Below, one piece after another: positions 26,416-39,600 of a stretch of DNA of 64,000 bases. A program made the translations under genes and the position numbers. The notes under the pieces were generated by a model. The model was not told where the DNA came from. It searched no databases and was given only the letters and a program-made list of their open reading frames with translations. The DNA is from Branchiostoma floridae (lineage: Eukaryota; Chordata; Leptocardii; Amphioxiformes; Branchiostomatidae): assembly GCF_000003815.2 (NCBI RefSeq), contig NC_049980.1, positions 23,530,773 to 23,594,772 on the forward strand. The letters run 5' to 3'. The stretch's first letter is position 1; each line of letters opens with the position of its first letter.

Positions 26416-28676
26416 ATGTTCACATTGCTGCACGGTCTGTGGAAGTACCTGTTCCAGAGGGATGAATACTGTATACTCATCTTGGGTCTTGATAATGCTG
26501 GCAAGACGGTATGTTCACTAAACAATAATTACAGTAATAATCATTATAATGTCTGTCTTCCATGCCAGAACATTTTGATAAAGAAAACTACACAAAACAG
26601 CCTTATTACAAGATGGCACAATAAGTCTAGATATCCATTATGAATGATTGACATCATAATGTGTGTTACTGTTAGTACTTATAGTTTGGATCCCCCACTG
26701 ACCATGTTGGTGGTTAATTGAAATACAGCAACAGCATATTATTTACATGTTTAAACAAACATACACTGTTAAGTCTGTTATGCAACATCAAAAACAATGT
26801 CTTGACATAGTTGTAAGGGAAGTCAGGTTGTGTGTTAAGAATTTTGACATGTCCATTGTTCATGCTGCAAAATCATATGATTCTCAGCAGAATTGCTCTT
26901 GATCATGTATGTAATTTTCCTGTCTCCAGACATTTCTAGAGCAAACCAAGATCCAGTTCACAAGAAACTACAAAGGCATGAACCTAAACAAGATCACAAG
27001 CACAGTGGGACTCAATGGTTTGTATGATCAGGTTATAAAAGAGCTCATAAAATTGCGTGTTTGTCTGCAGTAATTGTATCAGTAGCACAAATATGGCTAC
27101 ACTAGTATGCTGTAGCTTGCTAATGCTATTGCAGATTTTGTGTAATGCTGCATAATGTAGTGTTTAAATGAAGTAAAGTAGAGAAATTCAAGATACTAAG
27201 CCATCTTTTGACATACCATAGTTATTACTATTAGTACACTTGTATGTTTAGAACCTTAAAGGAAGTGTCCAACACCCAGTTGTATGAAAGATAAGATACA
27301 TCTAATGTACATTTTAACAATCTCTGTGCCATTTTTACCACAGTTGGGAAGATTGACGTGGGTTCAGTCCGGCTGATGTTCTGGGATCTGGGTGGACAGG
27401 AGGAGCTGCAGTCCCTCTGGGATAAGGTGGGACTTTTCAAACATCTTAGGACATGCATCATCTCACAAGGAGCATCAGAAGTAAAAGATATCATTAAAAC
27501 CACAACCCTTCCAGTCATTGTTTTCATGCTTGGTTTTATTTTGTTGTGTTGACTGACATTTAGGCAAGGCTGCCCAACAAGCCAAAGTCTATCAACTAAA
27601 TACTTTTTTACCATTACACAACTCTAATATAAAGTAGATAGATTTGGTACTTGCAATTTCTGGTATGTGGATTCACACAGACACAACAAAGCTCCTGGAT
27701 TAAATTTCCTTGTGCTTGAAACATTTTAACATACCTTGCTTGTGTGCATAACAATATTAAAACCTTTGTTGGCTTGTTGCTTTTTATGATTTTGTGTAAA
27801 CCTGCCTTTTCCTTTCCTGCAGTACTATGCAGAGTCACATGGTGTCATTTACATGATAGACTCTGATGACAGGGAAAGGTTACCAGAATCCAAATTGGCT
27901 TTTGGTAGGTTGTCTCTTTTTTTTTCAATGAAAATTTCTAACTTGGGCACTTTCAAAAGCTATCTGGTTTTATGTACACCTGGCTTTAGAGGTATTTTCT
28001 TGTTCTTCAGACAAGATGCTCGGTAGTGAATCATTGGAAGGTGTACCTCTTCTCGTAGTGGGCAACAAACAAGATATTGAGGTAAGGAAAGGGATATCAT
28101 TTTGTTGGAATTTACGTGTGTTGAATCAGCTTTTCTCCTTGACAGCATATTCTGCCCTTAACCTCTTTTTGGAAAAAGAATTTCATAGTTGTGCTGTGTT
28201 TCCTCATTTCAGAACTGCATGACAGTTGCAGATATAAAAGATGTTTTCAATGAGAGCGCACCTCGAATAGGCAAGCGGGACTGTCTGGTACAGCCAGTGT
28301 CAGCTCTGCAAGGGTGAGTTGGGACTCCAAAAGCACATGCTGTTATGCTAGCTCTATAAGGGATGGTGCAATTATAATGTTGCAATTGAAGATGAGTGTA
28401 TCAATTTATGTAATAGTGATAGCTACCAGTAAATTCACCATACATTGTTGTGTATGCCTTTACTTTATCTGAGAACTGGCTGAAGATAAAGGTAACAAAT
28501 GATGATTTATATCTACAAGATAATGTCATTATTGGTGTCAAAAATCTGTGTGGCACGTCTTGAATGCAGACTGTTGTTTCATCCACAGGACTGGGATTAA
28601 TGAGAGCATTGAGTGGATCGTACAGTGTGTTAAGAGGAATATTCACAGGCCTCCCAAACGGAGTGACATCACCTGA
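26416..28676 (+). CDS. ARFRP1: ADP-ribosylation factor-related protein 1
   Basis: Arf-family GTPase of the trans-Golgi network that acts upstream of ARL1 and golgin recruitment. Exons 26416-26508, 26930-27017, 27344-27426, 27823-27904, 28011-28081, 28213-28313 and 28589-28676 give 201 residues, exactly the human length. Visible motifs are the P-loop GLDNAGKT, the switch II box WDLGGQEELQSLWDK, NKQD for guanine recognition, SAL for the ribose-side loop, and the C-terminus HRPPKRSDIT. The protein starts Met-Phe-Thr and so lacks the Gly2 used for myristoylation in Arfs, as expected for ARFRP1. Poly(A) signal AATAAA at 29630-29635. Confidence 0.97.
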
Positions 28677-30136
28677 CACTTCTGCTGCCCTACACACTTG
28701 TACAAAATGAGTCCTGATGAGGCCAGCACTATTTACTGCTCCCTTGACTTGATGCAGTCCTCCAGGCACTCAGTATGTGACATTATAAACATGTCAACTT
28801 CTCTATTACACTGATGACATCAGGATGACATGTATATATGTTGTTGGGCAGTGTCAGCTGTATGAACTGCAATCCGACAAAGTATTGATTTGGGGATTCT
28901 TATAATTTTGAGATTTGATTACCAAGTCGTTGTTATTTCCTCTAAAAACACTACAGGGCTATTGAAATCATTTTTATGAAAATCATATTATTGGAAGATA
29001 CAAGCTTCTCTTCATCAAGAAAGAAGTTTAAAGAATATATAAGAGTCATTATGTGCCAAGGTCTCAAGCTCTCATATATTTTGTTCTGCTATATTAATGT
29101 AGCATAAATTCATATTCTACCATGCTATCCACCTTGGAGTTAAAATAGACATGCATGTACATGTGTACCTTTGTACTAAGGTCCGTCAAACTTATTGTGT
29201 TGTAGTATATTGTATTGGTTTGTTCATGGGAGGAAGCCCAGCATTTGAAAAAAAAAAGTGAAATGTTTATACACATATTACAAGTTGCATATGGAATAGT
29301 GACGCCTTTATTGCTATCTAGTCTTACCAGATATGGGAGGAGAAGCTTCCACAATGAAGAGAAAATACAAATCAATATATGAAGCATACTGAAGCACAAA
29401 TAGAAACATGACTCAGTGTGAAAGAGAAATATAGTAATACAATTGATTTCCATTTTGCCATACATTCTGTACATATACAGCACATAGGTCCGTAGTTAAT
29501 TGTGCAGTGCCAGCCTCTACTTTGTATTGAATGTTTCCAGTTCCATAACAAAGATAAGTCTGAAGAGGAAAAGAAAAGTCTACATATATATGATGTGTTT
29601 CCTCTTTGGTTGCACACTGTTTAACTGTAAATAAAGAAATTCTGTTGTCATTATTTATCTTTCATTTCACCAAGGAGGTTGAACCTCAACCTCTTTGATT
29701 TCACATAGTTACACATTTTAATGGTCTATATTGCATTTTACTGTTCTGTTATTTAACAAGTGGTGTGCATATCAAATTCCATAAAAGTCAGGTGAACAGT
29801 CATGTGAATTTGTACTGGTAAACACAAGCTAACTTTTGCTGCTCCCTAAAATAGAGATTCTGGATGTGTAAACTCCTGCCTTTAGTTTCACACATGATTG
29901 TAAAATCTATTGTTGGCACTTAAAGAAGTGGCACCCTATCACTTGCCTTAACCTGACCTTCCTGTGGGGCAAGTTTTCAAATTCTTCTAAATAGTAAATG
30001 TAATCTCTATTGAACACAGTGCAACAACCAGTGGCGGCAACTTTCAAAAACAGAAGCCCCAAAGTAACTACTAGTTTTTACATTACTTCTTAACTGCAGC
30101 CCACAATCTAAAATCTAGCATAAAAAGACCAGAGTT
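28677..30136. other. ARFRP1 3' UTR and convergent intergenic space
   Basis: AT-rich, no recognisable coding sequence; minus-strand frames at 29094-29617 have no conserved motif. AATAAA at 29630-29635 probably ends ARFRP1 (3' UTR about 950 nt). A small palindrome around GGAGGTTGAACCTCAACCTC lies at about 29676-29695. The F-box gene ends from the opposite side at 30137. Confidence 0.5.
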
Positions 30137-32583
30137 CTAATATCTATATCCTTTGTCATAGACTTTGGGAGGAGCTCTCCGTAGTACAGCAGTTGTCATG
30201 GTGTTACTCAGAAAGTTTTTTGTTTTCTGGAAAAACTCCTGGTCTCCAAGCGGCTGCCATGGATACCCCAGTATTTTGGACAGTTCTTCCTGCTGTAGTG
30301 GTTCCCTGTCCACCTGAAGATAGGGCAAAGTTCAGGTTATAGAGATCTAGCATGGCATACAACTAGAATATAATTACAATTTATGACAGTCAATTCTTCT
30401 AGGGTACTGCTATGAATATGGTTGACCATCAATTGGTCTAGCTCCTCCCTTCAGTGAATGTGCAGTAAACAAACATCGTCAGAATGTTTTTTTTTCCTCT
30501 GGATTTACCACAGTGGTATATGGCTGTTGCACTAATGCCCTTGAGCAACATGTTTTTACAACACATTTTCCCTTGAGCAGAATCAAAACGTTTTGTCTAT
30601 CATGGGAATATCTTTGAACGGTCTGATTTAAACCAGTTTTCAGCATATAGTACCAACCTGATCCATGCTCTCCCCATTTGATGTAACCTTGCTCTGTTTC
30701 ACGTATAGCAGCTCCAGTTTGTCCCACTGTCTACAGGCTTGAACGAGTGCCTCCAAGGTAACAGTTCCATCCACTATGACAACACGCATGTTGGAGCACC
30801 TGCGGGCCAGCTGGGCTAGCTGCAGGTCCCAATAGAAGGAGTTGTCTGCCTTAATGACAAAGTTCTGCAACGTCTCAGAATATGTCAGAATGAGTTTGGA
30901 CACCAAACGGTTCAACTGGACAGAATTTGGGTTATTGTGGTCAGCAACTGCATATGAGATGGCAGGAATTCCTTTGGGACAGGACAGGGGTGCCTCTTCT
31001 GTCAGAACCAGGTGAACCCTGAGGTCTGGCAGTTCATATTGTAAATCCTGCCAGATACTCCCAGGCAGTGTTGTTCCACTCCCGCACAGCGGCTTGGCAT
31101 GTGACCTGACTATTGTCAAATCCTGCAACGTTCTGTGCTCTTTCATGGCAAGGAGAATGTCTTCTGTCAGGTTCTGGTAGCTGATGCCCAGAGATCTGAT
31201 GTGTTTCAACTTGAGAATAGTGCTGAGAGGACGAGGGTAACGGGTGAACTCTGTCACATCTAACACAGACAGAGTTTGAGCTGAATTGGTGCCGATAGAT
31301 TTCAGAGGGTTATAGCTGTCAGTTCCTGTTGTCTGAAGGAAAGGCAGGCGAACTTCCCTCAGATCATGCAGCTGAAATAGATTTGATGAAGAAGATTAAT
31401 ACACCAACAATTTACACCAACAACATGAGATTTTATCCGGTTTCCACATGTTAAGTTGTTTACCTTTGCCAAGAAAAGTTATGTTTTCCTGTCTGTGTGT
31501 TTGTTTGTATGTTTCTGAACAGTGTAACTTCAGAAGTCGTGGACAGATCTTAATTATATTTGGTGTGTTGATTAGATTTTGAGCCCACTGGCAGTTTTCT
31601 ATGGTACTGCAGCAGAACTTCAAGTTCTTCTCAATAATTTCTGAGTCAGTAGCAGATAGCTCTTGGAGCAGAGAGTAGGTGATGTGGGTTTGGGCTGTGA
31701 ATAGCAAGAGAAGCAGTAAATATTTATTAGGATTCTTCAAAATGACATGAAAGTTGACCATGTACAGATTGATATTCTTAATGACCCATATCATACTTTA
31801 CTTAGACATCAATTGATCATACATCATACATCCTTACACATAAAGAACAGTCATATCAAGTCCTCACCTTGTTGAATGTAACCATAAACTCTGCCATGAT
31901 ACCCAGGTATATTGGCTCGTGGGTCCGGTAGGTCGGCTCAAGAATGAACACCTCCACTTTCTCACACCTGCAAGAGTGCAGAGATCATGGCTGTAGCGTT
32001 AGATATCTGGCATTTTATGACAGAAAATTTGGAAGGCATAAACAAACATCACTCCAACACACGCAGCTCAGAGAAACTGGAAAAGTTAGGTGTTCTTATG
32101 CCTATATTATAAGACAATGAAACAATTAGTCTGTAAAAAAAAACGCCCTGAATAACATGAAGAACTCACCTCTGTGCTATTTCCCTAAGGATATCTCTTA
32201 CACCAAAGAAGAAGGTTGAATTGTACACCTTGACCCTCCTGAAGTGGGCACCGAAGCGTCTGATGCTCGCTACTGTCAGATCATCAGACCTGTCACTGTT
32301 CAGTTCTACATCTTCCCAAATCTTGGGGTGACTGGAAAAAACGTTATCGTTTATATTATTTAAATACATGCCACTGATGTCAGAAGCTATATCAGTGAGG
32401 TCTCATATAAAAATATAACGTTAACCTCCTCCTTGGTTCAAGGAATACCTACCCGAAGAATCTGCTCCAGTGTTTGCAGACGAGAGAGGCGTTCCACCTG
32501 TCCTGGGGCGTGGCCAGGCAAGAGAACACCTCCAGTAGGGCAATGTCTGGTAGCCCTGTCCACAAGGACGACACGTCGCTCAT
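30137..32583 (-). CDS. F-box protein with LRR-like C-terminal region (FBXO39/FBXO33-like)
   Basis: Probable substrate adaptor of an SCF (SKP1-CUL1-F-box) ubiquitin ligase. Minus-strand exons in coding order: 32453-32583, 32170-32331, 31868-31967, 30658-31371, 30137-30313; phases join cleanly to 1284 nt (427 residues, close to human FBXO39 at 442). The F-box is N-terminal: LPDIALLEVFSCL ... WNASLVCKHWSRFF. The rest alternates short strands and helices with Leu-rich segments (HIRSLGISYQNLTEDILLAM, LRVHLVLTEEAP), as in degenerate LRR folds. I assign it to the FBXO33/FBXO39 class by overall layout only; the exact orthologue is uncertain. It is divergent from FAXC (700 bp between start codons), so the two may share a promoter region. 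Confidence 0.8.
31461..31694 (+). repeat. Dispersed repeat in an F-box gene intron
   Basis: TTTACCTTTGCCAAGAAAAG, then a GTTTGTTTGTATG run, then an AGTCGTGGACAGATCTTAAT-like motif resemble the short repeat starting TACCTCCGCCAAGGAGGTTA found throughout marine invertebrate genomes. An open minus-strand frame here is explained by the repeat: it breaks the splice phase, whereas exon 31868-31967 joins exon 30658-31371 directly in frame. Confidence 0.5.
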
Positions 32584-33282
32584 GTCTGGACCACAGTAGT
32601 GTGCAGTGCTGCTGTAACCGAAGTCTTACTGTTGTTGTTGTTGTCCTACTACTGCATTCCCGAGAATTGGTCTCTTACGTTAACCGTTCGATGCTAGGCA
32701 CTACTGGGTTCAAGTTCCTACTGATAAACTCTCGTGTTTTTGTCCCATGTTGTCTGGAGCCCGTGTGATGTTGGAAGTCTTTCTTGATGAAGCTGAAGCG
32801 TTCCCCCTCGGTCGTCCTGGCACGTCTAGAGTGACCTTTGACATCACCAGCTGTGGCACATCCATTCACAATGTCTCTCGCTAGGTGGCATTCTTACAGC
32901 ACATGTGTCTGCATACCAGTCCGTGAGTAACGAGGAAAGTTGTAACTTATAATCCAAACAAGCTAATGTAAGTTATAGTCTCGCACCGAAGACATGGAAG
33001 ACCATGGAAGAAATCAAATCGTTTGATTACTCAGTACAGTAACGTTATAATAGTACTCAAGATCCATAGAAGTGGAACACCCACCCCGTCCCCATCTGCC
33101 CCCAAAGCGACTTGGGATAGATCACGTAGTTCGGATAGTTATCAAACCCGGAAGTACTTAGCCCAAGTGACAGACACTATGATATTTGGCAAAGTGATGT
33201 CGACGACAGCTGTTTAATTGTCCATTCCTCCTTCAGACATCGTCTAGCTTCAACCAAGGACGTTAACGTTATATTATCAATA

Positions 33283-35374
33283 ATGGCTTCGCTCCTTCAA
33301 AGCGTTCTCGAAGTAGTGATCACATTGGCGAAGAATTTACAAAATGGCACCCTGGAGCTCGTCGAACTAGCTCGCAATGGCGTAGCCCTGAACGACGTCG
33401 GGCATGTTGTCCAGAAGAATGCACTGGTGCTTGTTCTCTGGTGCCTGTTCGTCTTTGTGATCGCCAGAATGTGCTGTGGAGGCCGGGGATATGGATCGAG
33501 GGTGAAGGTGAAGACAAGGGAAAACTTCGAGCCTGGTGAGTCTTTGACCGCGATATAGTATTTGAAGAGAAGAACTTCATGTTAAATGTTCATACACAGG
33601 AAAGTATATGCCTGTGCCCAGACAGATATACATAATTTATCAGAAAGACGTAGGCCGAATACGCCAACCCCTTCATGTAGAAATGCAGCGCAGGAGACCT
33701 ACCTTTTTGTTGACCTACCTAGTTATTGCGAGTTTATCCACGCACCGAATCTACCATATTTAGCCCTAACGTGGCTTGTCATTACCCCCTTCTCCTTCTT
33801 CTCGTCGTCCACCGTCTTTTTTTATTGATCTTTACACTTCGGGGTTGCCGTTACTACTTCCTCTCCATCTTGTCTTTCATGTTTAGAAGCCACAGAATGC
33901 AGCCGGGTAAAAGTTATCACGCAAAGCACGTCACGTTTCACTCCTCTATCCGTTACCAGGTAAAGTGTACCTCCACCAGCACATCCCAGCCAGCAGCCTG
34001 CCCAGCCTGTCACCCTTCTGCCTGAAGCTGGAGATGTACCTGCGCTTGGCAGGCATTCCGTACGAGAACGTCTACAAAAGGATGGATCCTGGCCCCAATG
34101 TAAGGAATAGTTAAAGTAGGCTGAGAGCCCAAACGAAACTGCTTTGGAATGATTTTGTGAATAAGCTGTACCCTGTCCGTAATTGTAAGATTTTATGTAA
34201 CATTTGTATTTTCTTTGTCTAGGGGAAGATTCCGTGGATAGAGTACAATGGGCGAGCTATGGCAGACTCTGGGCTCATCATCCAGTTCCTCAAAGAGGAG
34301 CTACAGCTCGACCTGAACCGATCCCTCAGTACCACGGACAGAGCCATCAGCCGGGCTTTCGTGAAGATGCTGGAGGAAAACACCTACTGGTGCTTTATTT
34401 AGTGTTTTCGTCTAGTCAAATGGACGTGTGGCTTTCCGACAGCGTTTCTATCACCCCTTTCACATGCCCAGCATGACCTCAGCATATAGTTCTTCTGAGA
34501 TCTTCACTCTATTTTGCTGGTCCTTTGCTAGTAGATAGAACGTTTCGTGCTTGACACCACACATAGGTCAAGGGAAACATATTCTTTAATAGGAAATGGC
34601 AAAAGCACAAAAAAGCGGACACGCATATGCATCACTTTGGTAAATCATACTGCCTAGGTCGATAGAAATTATACTGCGACTACATGTTTAACATATGCAC
34701 CTTATCTTTGAATTTCTATGTCTTGGGGACAGCTAAAGTATAGCGCCGTATACAAACACCATGAGAACTTCACTCCTGCCTTTCACTTTCAGGGGCTTGG
34801 TGCACTTCCGCTGGATTGAGCATTTCCACGTTCTTGGGTCCCTGTTCGAGGTTGGCTGGTTTGTGCACAACGTTCTACTTCGGCGATCTGCGCGAAGACT
34901 GAGCAAGATGTTGTGGGCACAAGGCATGGGTCGACATTCCCAGGAAGATATCAATGACATCACCGAGAAGGACATCATGGCGGTCTCGGAGTTTCTAGGT
35001 TAGGACTTGGATTGATCCAACTACCAGTGAGATTATATTCTATGTCGCACGGTCGGGGGACTCAGTGTAATCTTGTAGAGTACGAGTATTGCTACAAGCA
35101 AATTTGATATATTTTTCTAATGCTGTTTGCTATAATAATCAACTGTGCGTATACAATATATCCTTCAGGAGAGAAACCATTCTTCATGGGGGAGGAGCCC
35201 ACCGAGGCTGACGCCACTGTGTACGGGTTCATGGCGGAGATCCTGTGGGCCGCACCCAAGTCGTCTGACCTGCACGCCCTGGTCACTGAGAAGTGTCCGA
35301 ACATCAGGGAGTACTGTGTGCGGATGACCCGCCGATACTGGCAGGACTGGAAGGGTCTGACGGACAAGTGCTGA
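33283..35374 (+). CDS. FAXC: Failed axon connections homologue (FAXC), metaxin/GST-like membrane protein
   Basis: Orthologue of Drosophila fax, implicated in axon development. Exons 33283-33535, 33960-34099, 34223-34389, 34793-34998 and 35169-35374 give 323 residues (human about 409). An N-terminal membrane segment lies at about residues 47-62 (ALVLVLWCLFVFVIAR). A thioredoxin/GST-N-like domain follows (SPFCLKLEMYLRLAGIPYE, then GKIPWIEYNGRAMADSGLII), then a GST-C-like domain with EKPFFMGEEPTEADATVYGF. The SPFC and ADS motifs are typical of the FAXC/metaxin group. Exon 3 ends with a weak donor (TG then GTGCTTT). A candidate poly(A) signal lies at 36135-36140. Confidence 0.93.
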
Positions 35375-36440
35375 ATCGTAATCGTTGGTCGGTGGCGAAA
35401 AGGAGCTGAAACATATAACGTTAACGTACCCAGAAAAGGAGTGCATGTTGCCCAATAATACCAGAACGGATAATACAGGTGTATTTTAGGCTAAATAGCT
35501 TGGGGGATTCTGGATTTACCGGTTTATTTGAAGTTTTTCTCAAGTCACTCCAAATGAGTACCAGAACTCAACTGACTTTGTTAAAACTTCTTCATTCAAA
35601 GAGGAGAACGGGATCGGCCGTTCGATATTAAGTTTATTTTATCAGCCACGTTGACATATTTAGATGATGATTAGGATAATAACTTTACTAGTACTCATCA
35701 TCTGTACTATTTCATATTTCCGATGCCTCTCTAATTGTTTAGATACAGTTGCCAATAGTAGCTGGTCAGGTGAAAGTAGTTAGCAAATGGATCGGGGGCC
35801 AAAATTGAAATGCTCAGACGCTGCTTCTTGTAGCTCCCTTGTAGATATTGAAGTGTAGCCGTATTTCTGTAACTATCCGTAATCTTTTGTAACTGCCCTA
35901 TACCATTCCATAAGCTTGTGTTATATATAATATAGTGCAATGTGTAGATCTGGTTACGGTATAGCAAACCTCCTTGGGTATAGCAATGGCAGCTTTGTAT
36001 ACAAGATAGTCAGTGATGATACAAGATAGTAACGGTAATACGGCCGAGAACGACATATACACGCATGTACGAGAGAAATCGACCCGGCTTGGTGTGCTTG
36101 TATATGCAGTGTAGCCTAGCTGCCGGGTTTATGAAATAAAACATCCTACCACTAGAACCGAAAAGTTACATTGGTTCATATACCCGAAATTTATGCAGTT
36201 TGCATGTCCATGTTTTTACGTCAAGTTCAGGAATATTAGCTTCTTATGTATCTATTATGTATGTTAGCTAATGGGCGGAATAAAATATCCAAGTTTTTCT
36301 TTCTTTGCTCACCTCCCTCGTAAGGTATTGGGCTGTATGGAGCTTTGCGTCGACATTTGGCCCGTTTCCAGTGCGCCAATGTTGATCAAGCGGGGCTCGC
36401 CAGCATATCATTTACTTCCCGCGTGCATCAGCTGTGCTGG
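35375..36440. other. FAXC 3' UTR and intergenic region
   Basis: Mostly AT-rich without coding signal. AATAAA at 36135-36140 is the likely end of FAXC. No repeat was recognised. Confidence 0.4.
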
Positions 36441-36446
36441 TGTATG

Positions 36447-36565
36447 TGACGTCACCATCACGCCCTGATCACGCCTCCAGCACCCGGCATATCTCTGATT
36501 GGTCAAAAGGAAAACTCGCTGTCCAATCAGCGCCAGGCGGAACCATCGTGTTTTCAAAATGGCTG
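36447..36565 (+). promoter_or_regulatory. DIPP promoter: CRE, two CCAAT boxes, YY1-like motif
   Basis: A perfect palindromic CRE (TGACGTCA) lies at 36447-36454, an inverted CCAAT (ATTGG) at 36498-36502, a forward CCAAT at 36523-36527, and AAAATGGC, a YY1-type start-site motif, near 36557. The cluster precedes the start codon at 36644 by about 100-200 bp. Motif evidence only. Confidence 0.5.
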
Positions 36566-36643
36566 CTCACGTCGTCGGGTGGGTGAATGTTTCTACGTAA
36601 TTTTGAGCATATTCTGGATCAAGCAAGCCAATTCAGGACCACA

Positions 36644-39600
36644 ATGAAGCCCAAGGAAAACCAAGTCCGAACATACGACGCAGATGGCTTCAGAAAACGC
36701 GCAGCTTGCCTCTGCTTGAACACAAATCGCGACAAGGTACGTACAGCGCAGTTCCCGCCAGAAAATCGCGTACTGATAGATTGCGATATAAATTCCTGGA
36801 TTTAAATAGCCCACACGATTCTTTAATGGAATGCTTTATGTTTGTTACGCTTGGGGAACATTTAAGCCGATTTCTAAGTCATCTACCTTTCTGTGTAATG
36901 GTTAACGTGGTATCTTTGTCATGTTGATGAGTGATCGGGGTCAAAAGACATAGCAACCACGCGGTCAAACCGCTATACCGCTGTGTTGTAGATAGATTCA
37001 TCATTGTATTGTTTCCTGTGTTATTCCGATAATTGTACCGTTTAGCAGGGACAGCCCTAATCAGGTACGAGTCACTCTCTCTCCTACAGTCTTGGTAAAA
37101 GCGATTTGAGGTCAAAATCCAGTGCAAGAGGAACAAAGCATCCCTGTAAAAAACAATAATAAACCAGCTCGAAAATACCAAACAAATAAATTATGGCAAG
37201 ATACCGTATCTCTGTCATCGTGGCCAGATGAATTAAGTCACCTGTTTAAACGGATTTGCTTGTTTTTATTTACTGGTCAGATTAGATAAAAGGAAACAAT
37301 CACCTACTTGAAAGACCTACTTCTCTGCGGAACTGGGAGCTTGAGAAATGTTATGATTTTGCCTCTCTACATCTGCTTGGAGATTGACCTACCAGGTCTT
37401 TACCCCATCATGTTTGCTTTCTTGTAAGACATCATCCCAACGTTGCCTATATCTTTTCCTTCATTTTTTGCTTATCTATCTGCATATTTTTATAAAAGAC
37501 CTTGCATCAGCTATTTAATTGTAATGAGCATGGGTGATGAAGGGCAGTCAAGCCCAAAGAATCAATAATCTGTAGACACACCCATAGGCTAGCACAGGGC
37601 CAAATCAAATTAGGCTGTACAGAGATCTCTCCTTCGGGCTCCAATGCTGGCTGAGAAAATGGTAGAAATTAGCCAAATAGGGAGGAGTTGCCTAAAATTG
37701 TTTTCCTTGCAGGCCAACACTGACAGATTTTTAACCTCCTTGCTATCTGTAAATTGTCTACTTTGTCATCCTACAAATCGGCCAGGTGGAGTCTAGATCT
37801 GTTGATACTCGTTTGCTCNNNNNNNNNNNNNNNNNNNNNNNNNNNNNNNNNNNNNNNNNNNNNNNNNNNNNNNNNNNNNNNNNNNNNNNNNNNNNNNNNN
37901 NNNNNNNNNNNNNNNNNNNNNNNNNNNNNNNNNNNNNNNNNNNNNNNNNNNNNNNNNNNNNNNNNNNNNNNNNNNNNNNNNNNNNNNNNNNNNNNNNNNN
38001 NNNNNNNNNNNNNNNNNNNNNNNNNNNNNNNNNNNNNNNNNNNNNNNNNNNNNNNNNNNNNNNNNNNNNNNNNNNNNNNNNNNNNNNNNNNNNNNNNNNN
38101 NNNNNNNNNNNNNNNNNNNNNNNNNNNNNNNNNNNNNNNNNNNNNNNNNNNNNNNNNNNNNNNNNNNNNNNNNNNNNNNNNNNNNNNNNNNNNNNNNNNN
38201 NNNNNNNNNNNNNNNNNNNNNNNNNNNNNNNNNNNNNNNNNNNNNNNNNNNNNNNNNNNNNNNNNNNNAAAAGTTTGTTTTTGTGGCAGTTGACAATAGG
38301 TATGATCCTGATGATAAATCACCTATGATATGGTTATTGTGCTGTGCCTATTCTATTAATGAAATGTTTTGGTACAGCTATTCCATCTCTGTCAGATACA
38401 CTAGTACTGAAAGGTGCTGTCAAAAAGCTTCTAATAATATCATCTGTCAAAGGCCAGCCTTTCACAGTGCACAACTAGAAATACCTTAAATGTTTGAATA
38501 GTTTAACCTTCACCATACTTATAATGTATAATAATTATATTAGGATTGAAAACATAAATGCCATTAATGCTGTGCAGAGGAAATGTTTCAGAAAATGGGT
38601 AGGGAACACCTTATCTTATATCGGAACCAGCATTTGTTCTGAGACACTTCCAAGGCCATGAAGGAACATGGCTTTAGCAATAAATCAGTTCAGTGCTGAT
38701 CAAAAAACAAGAGTATGATGCAAAAGTACAAGGCTGTGCTGGATCACAACAACCTCAGCAGAAGAGATTGTATTATTAACGAACTGAAAGGGTTTACAAA
38801 TGGATGCAAGTTTGCATTGTGAATGCAAATTTCAAACTGTTAACAGCCGGATTGTAAGCCAAAATGGATGAAATTAAACATTTTGATTTTTGGATCATGA
38901 CATGAATGGAGCCTATGTAGGTCAGTGCACCATGTACTGATGTTGTCTGATAATGATAGCTTAATGACATGTCCAACTCTTCAGTAGAAAAATGTGGTTG
39001 TTAGGCTACTGACCTTTGAAGCACTAGTATACAGTTGACTTGTTTGGATGAGCTAATGGTTTGTTTTTTAGCACAAATGTGAGCACTAATAATAGGAAGT
39101 CAAGGNNNNNNNNNNNNNNNNNNNNNNNNNNNNNNNNNNNNNNNNNNNNNNNNNNNNNNNNNNNNNNNNNNNNNNNNNNNNNNNNNNNNNNNNNNNNNNN
39201 NNNNNNNNNNNNNNNNNNNNNNNNNNNNNNNNNNNNNNNNTCTCCAAAAGGCATGTGACATGGGTGGATAATTAGTGATTACACAATTTTACAGTCTGTA
39301 AGCACAATTTCTTGCAGAGGCAGTGCTGAGTCACATGCTCTGATGTAAACATGTGCTTAGTACTGTTCTGTACATGAAGTCACGTGCATGTTTAACTACT
39401 GTTAACAGTAATGAAAAACACAATAAATGTCTTGACAGAGCATTATTTATTTAGTTGTGCTTACTATTGTGCATTGTCAAGCCAAAGCATTCCTTAGATC
39501 ATGTGCTCACAACTGGCTGAGAACAGTGTAATGTCAAGCCAAAGCAAGATTTACTTAATCATGTGCTTCCCACTGTGGGAACAGTACAATGTCAAGGTAA

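Noticed and set aside
31396-31794. 132-aa minus-strand ORF inside the F-box gene
   Set aside because: First taken as an exon, but it breaks the reading phase and matches a dispersed repeat; the flanking exons join in frame without it.
37754-38328. ORFs of about 180 aa in several frames
   Set aside because: They cross a run of N.
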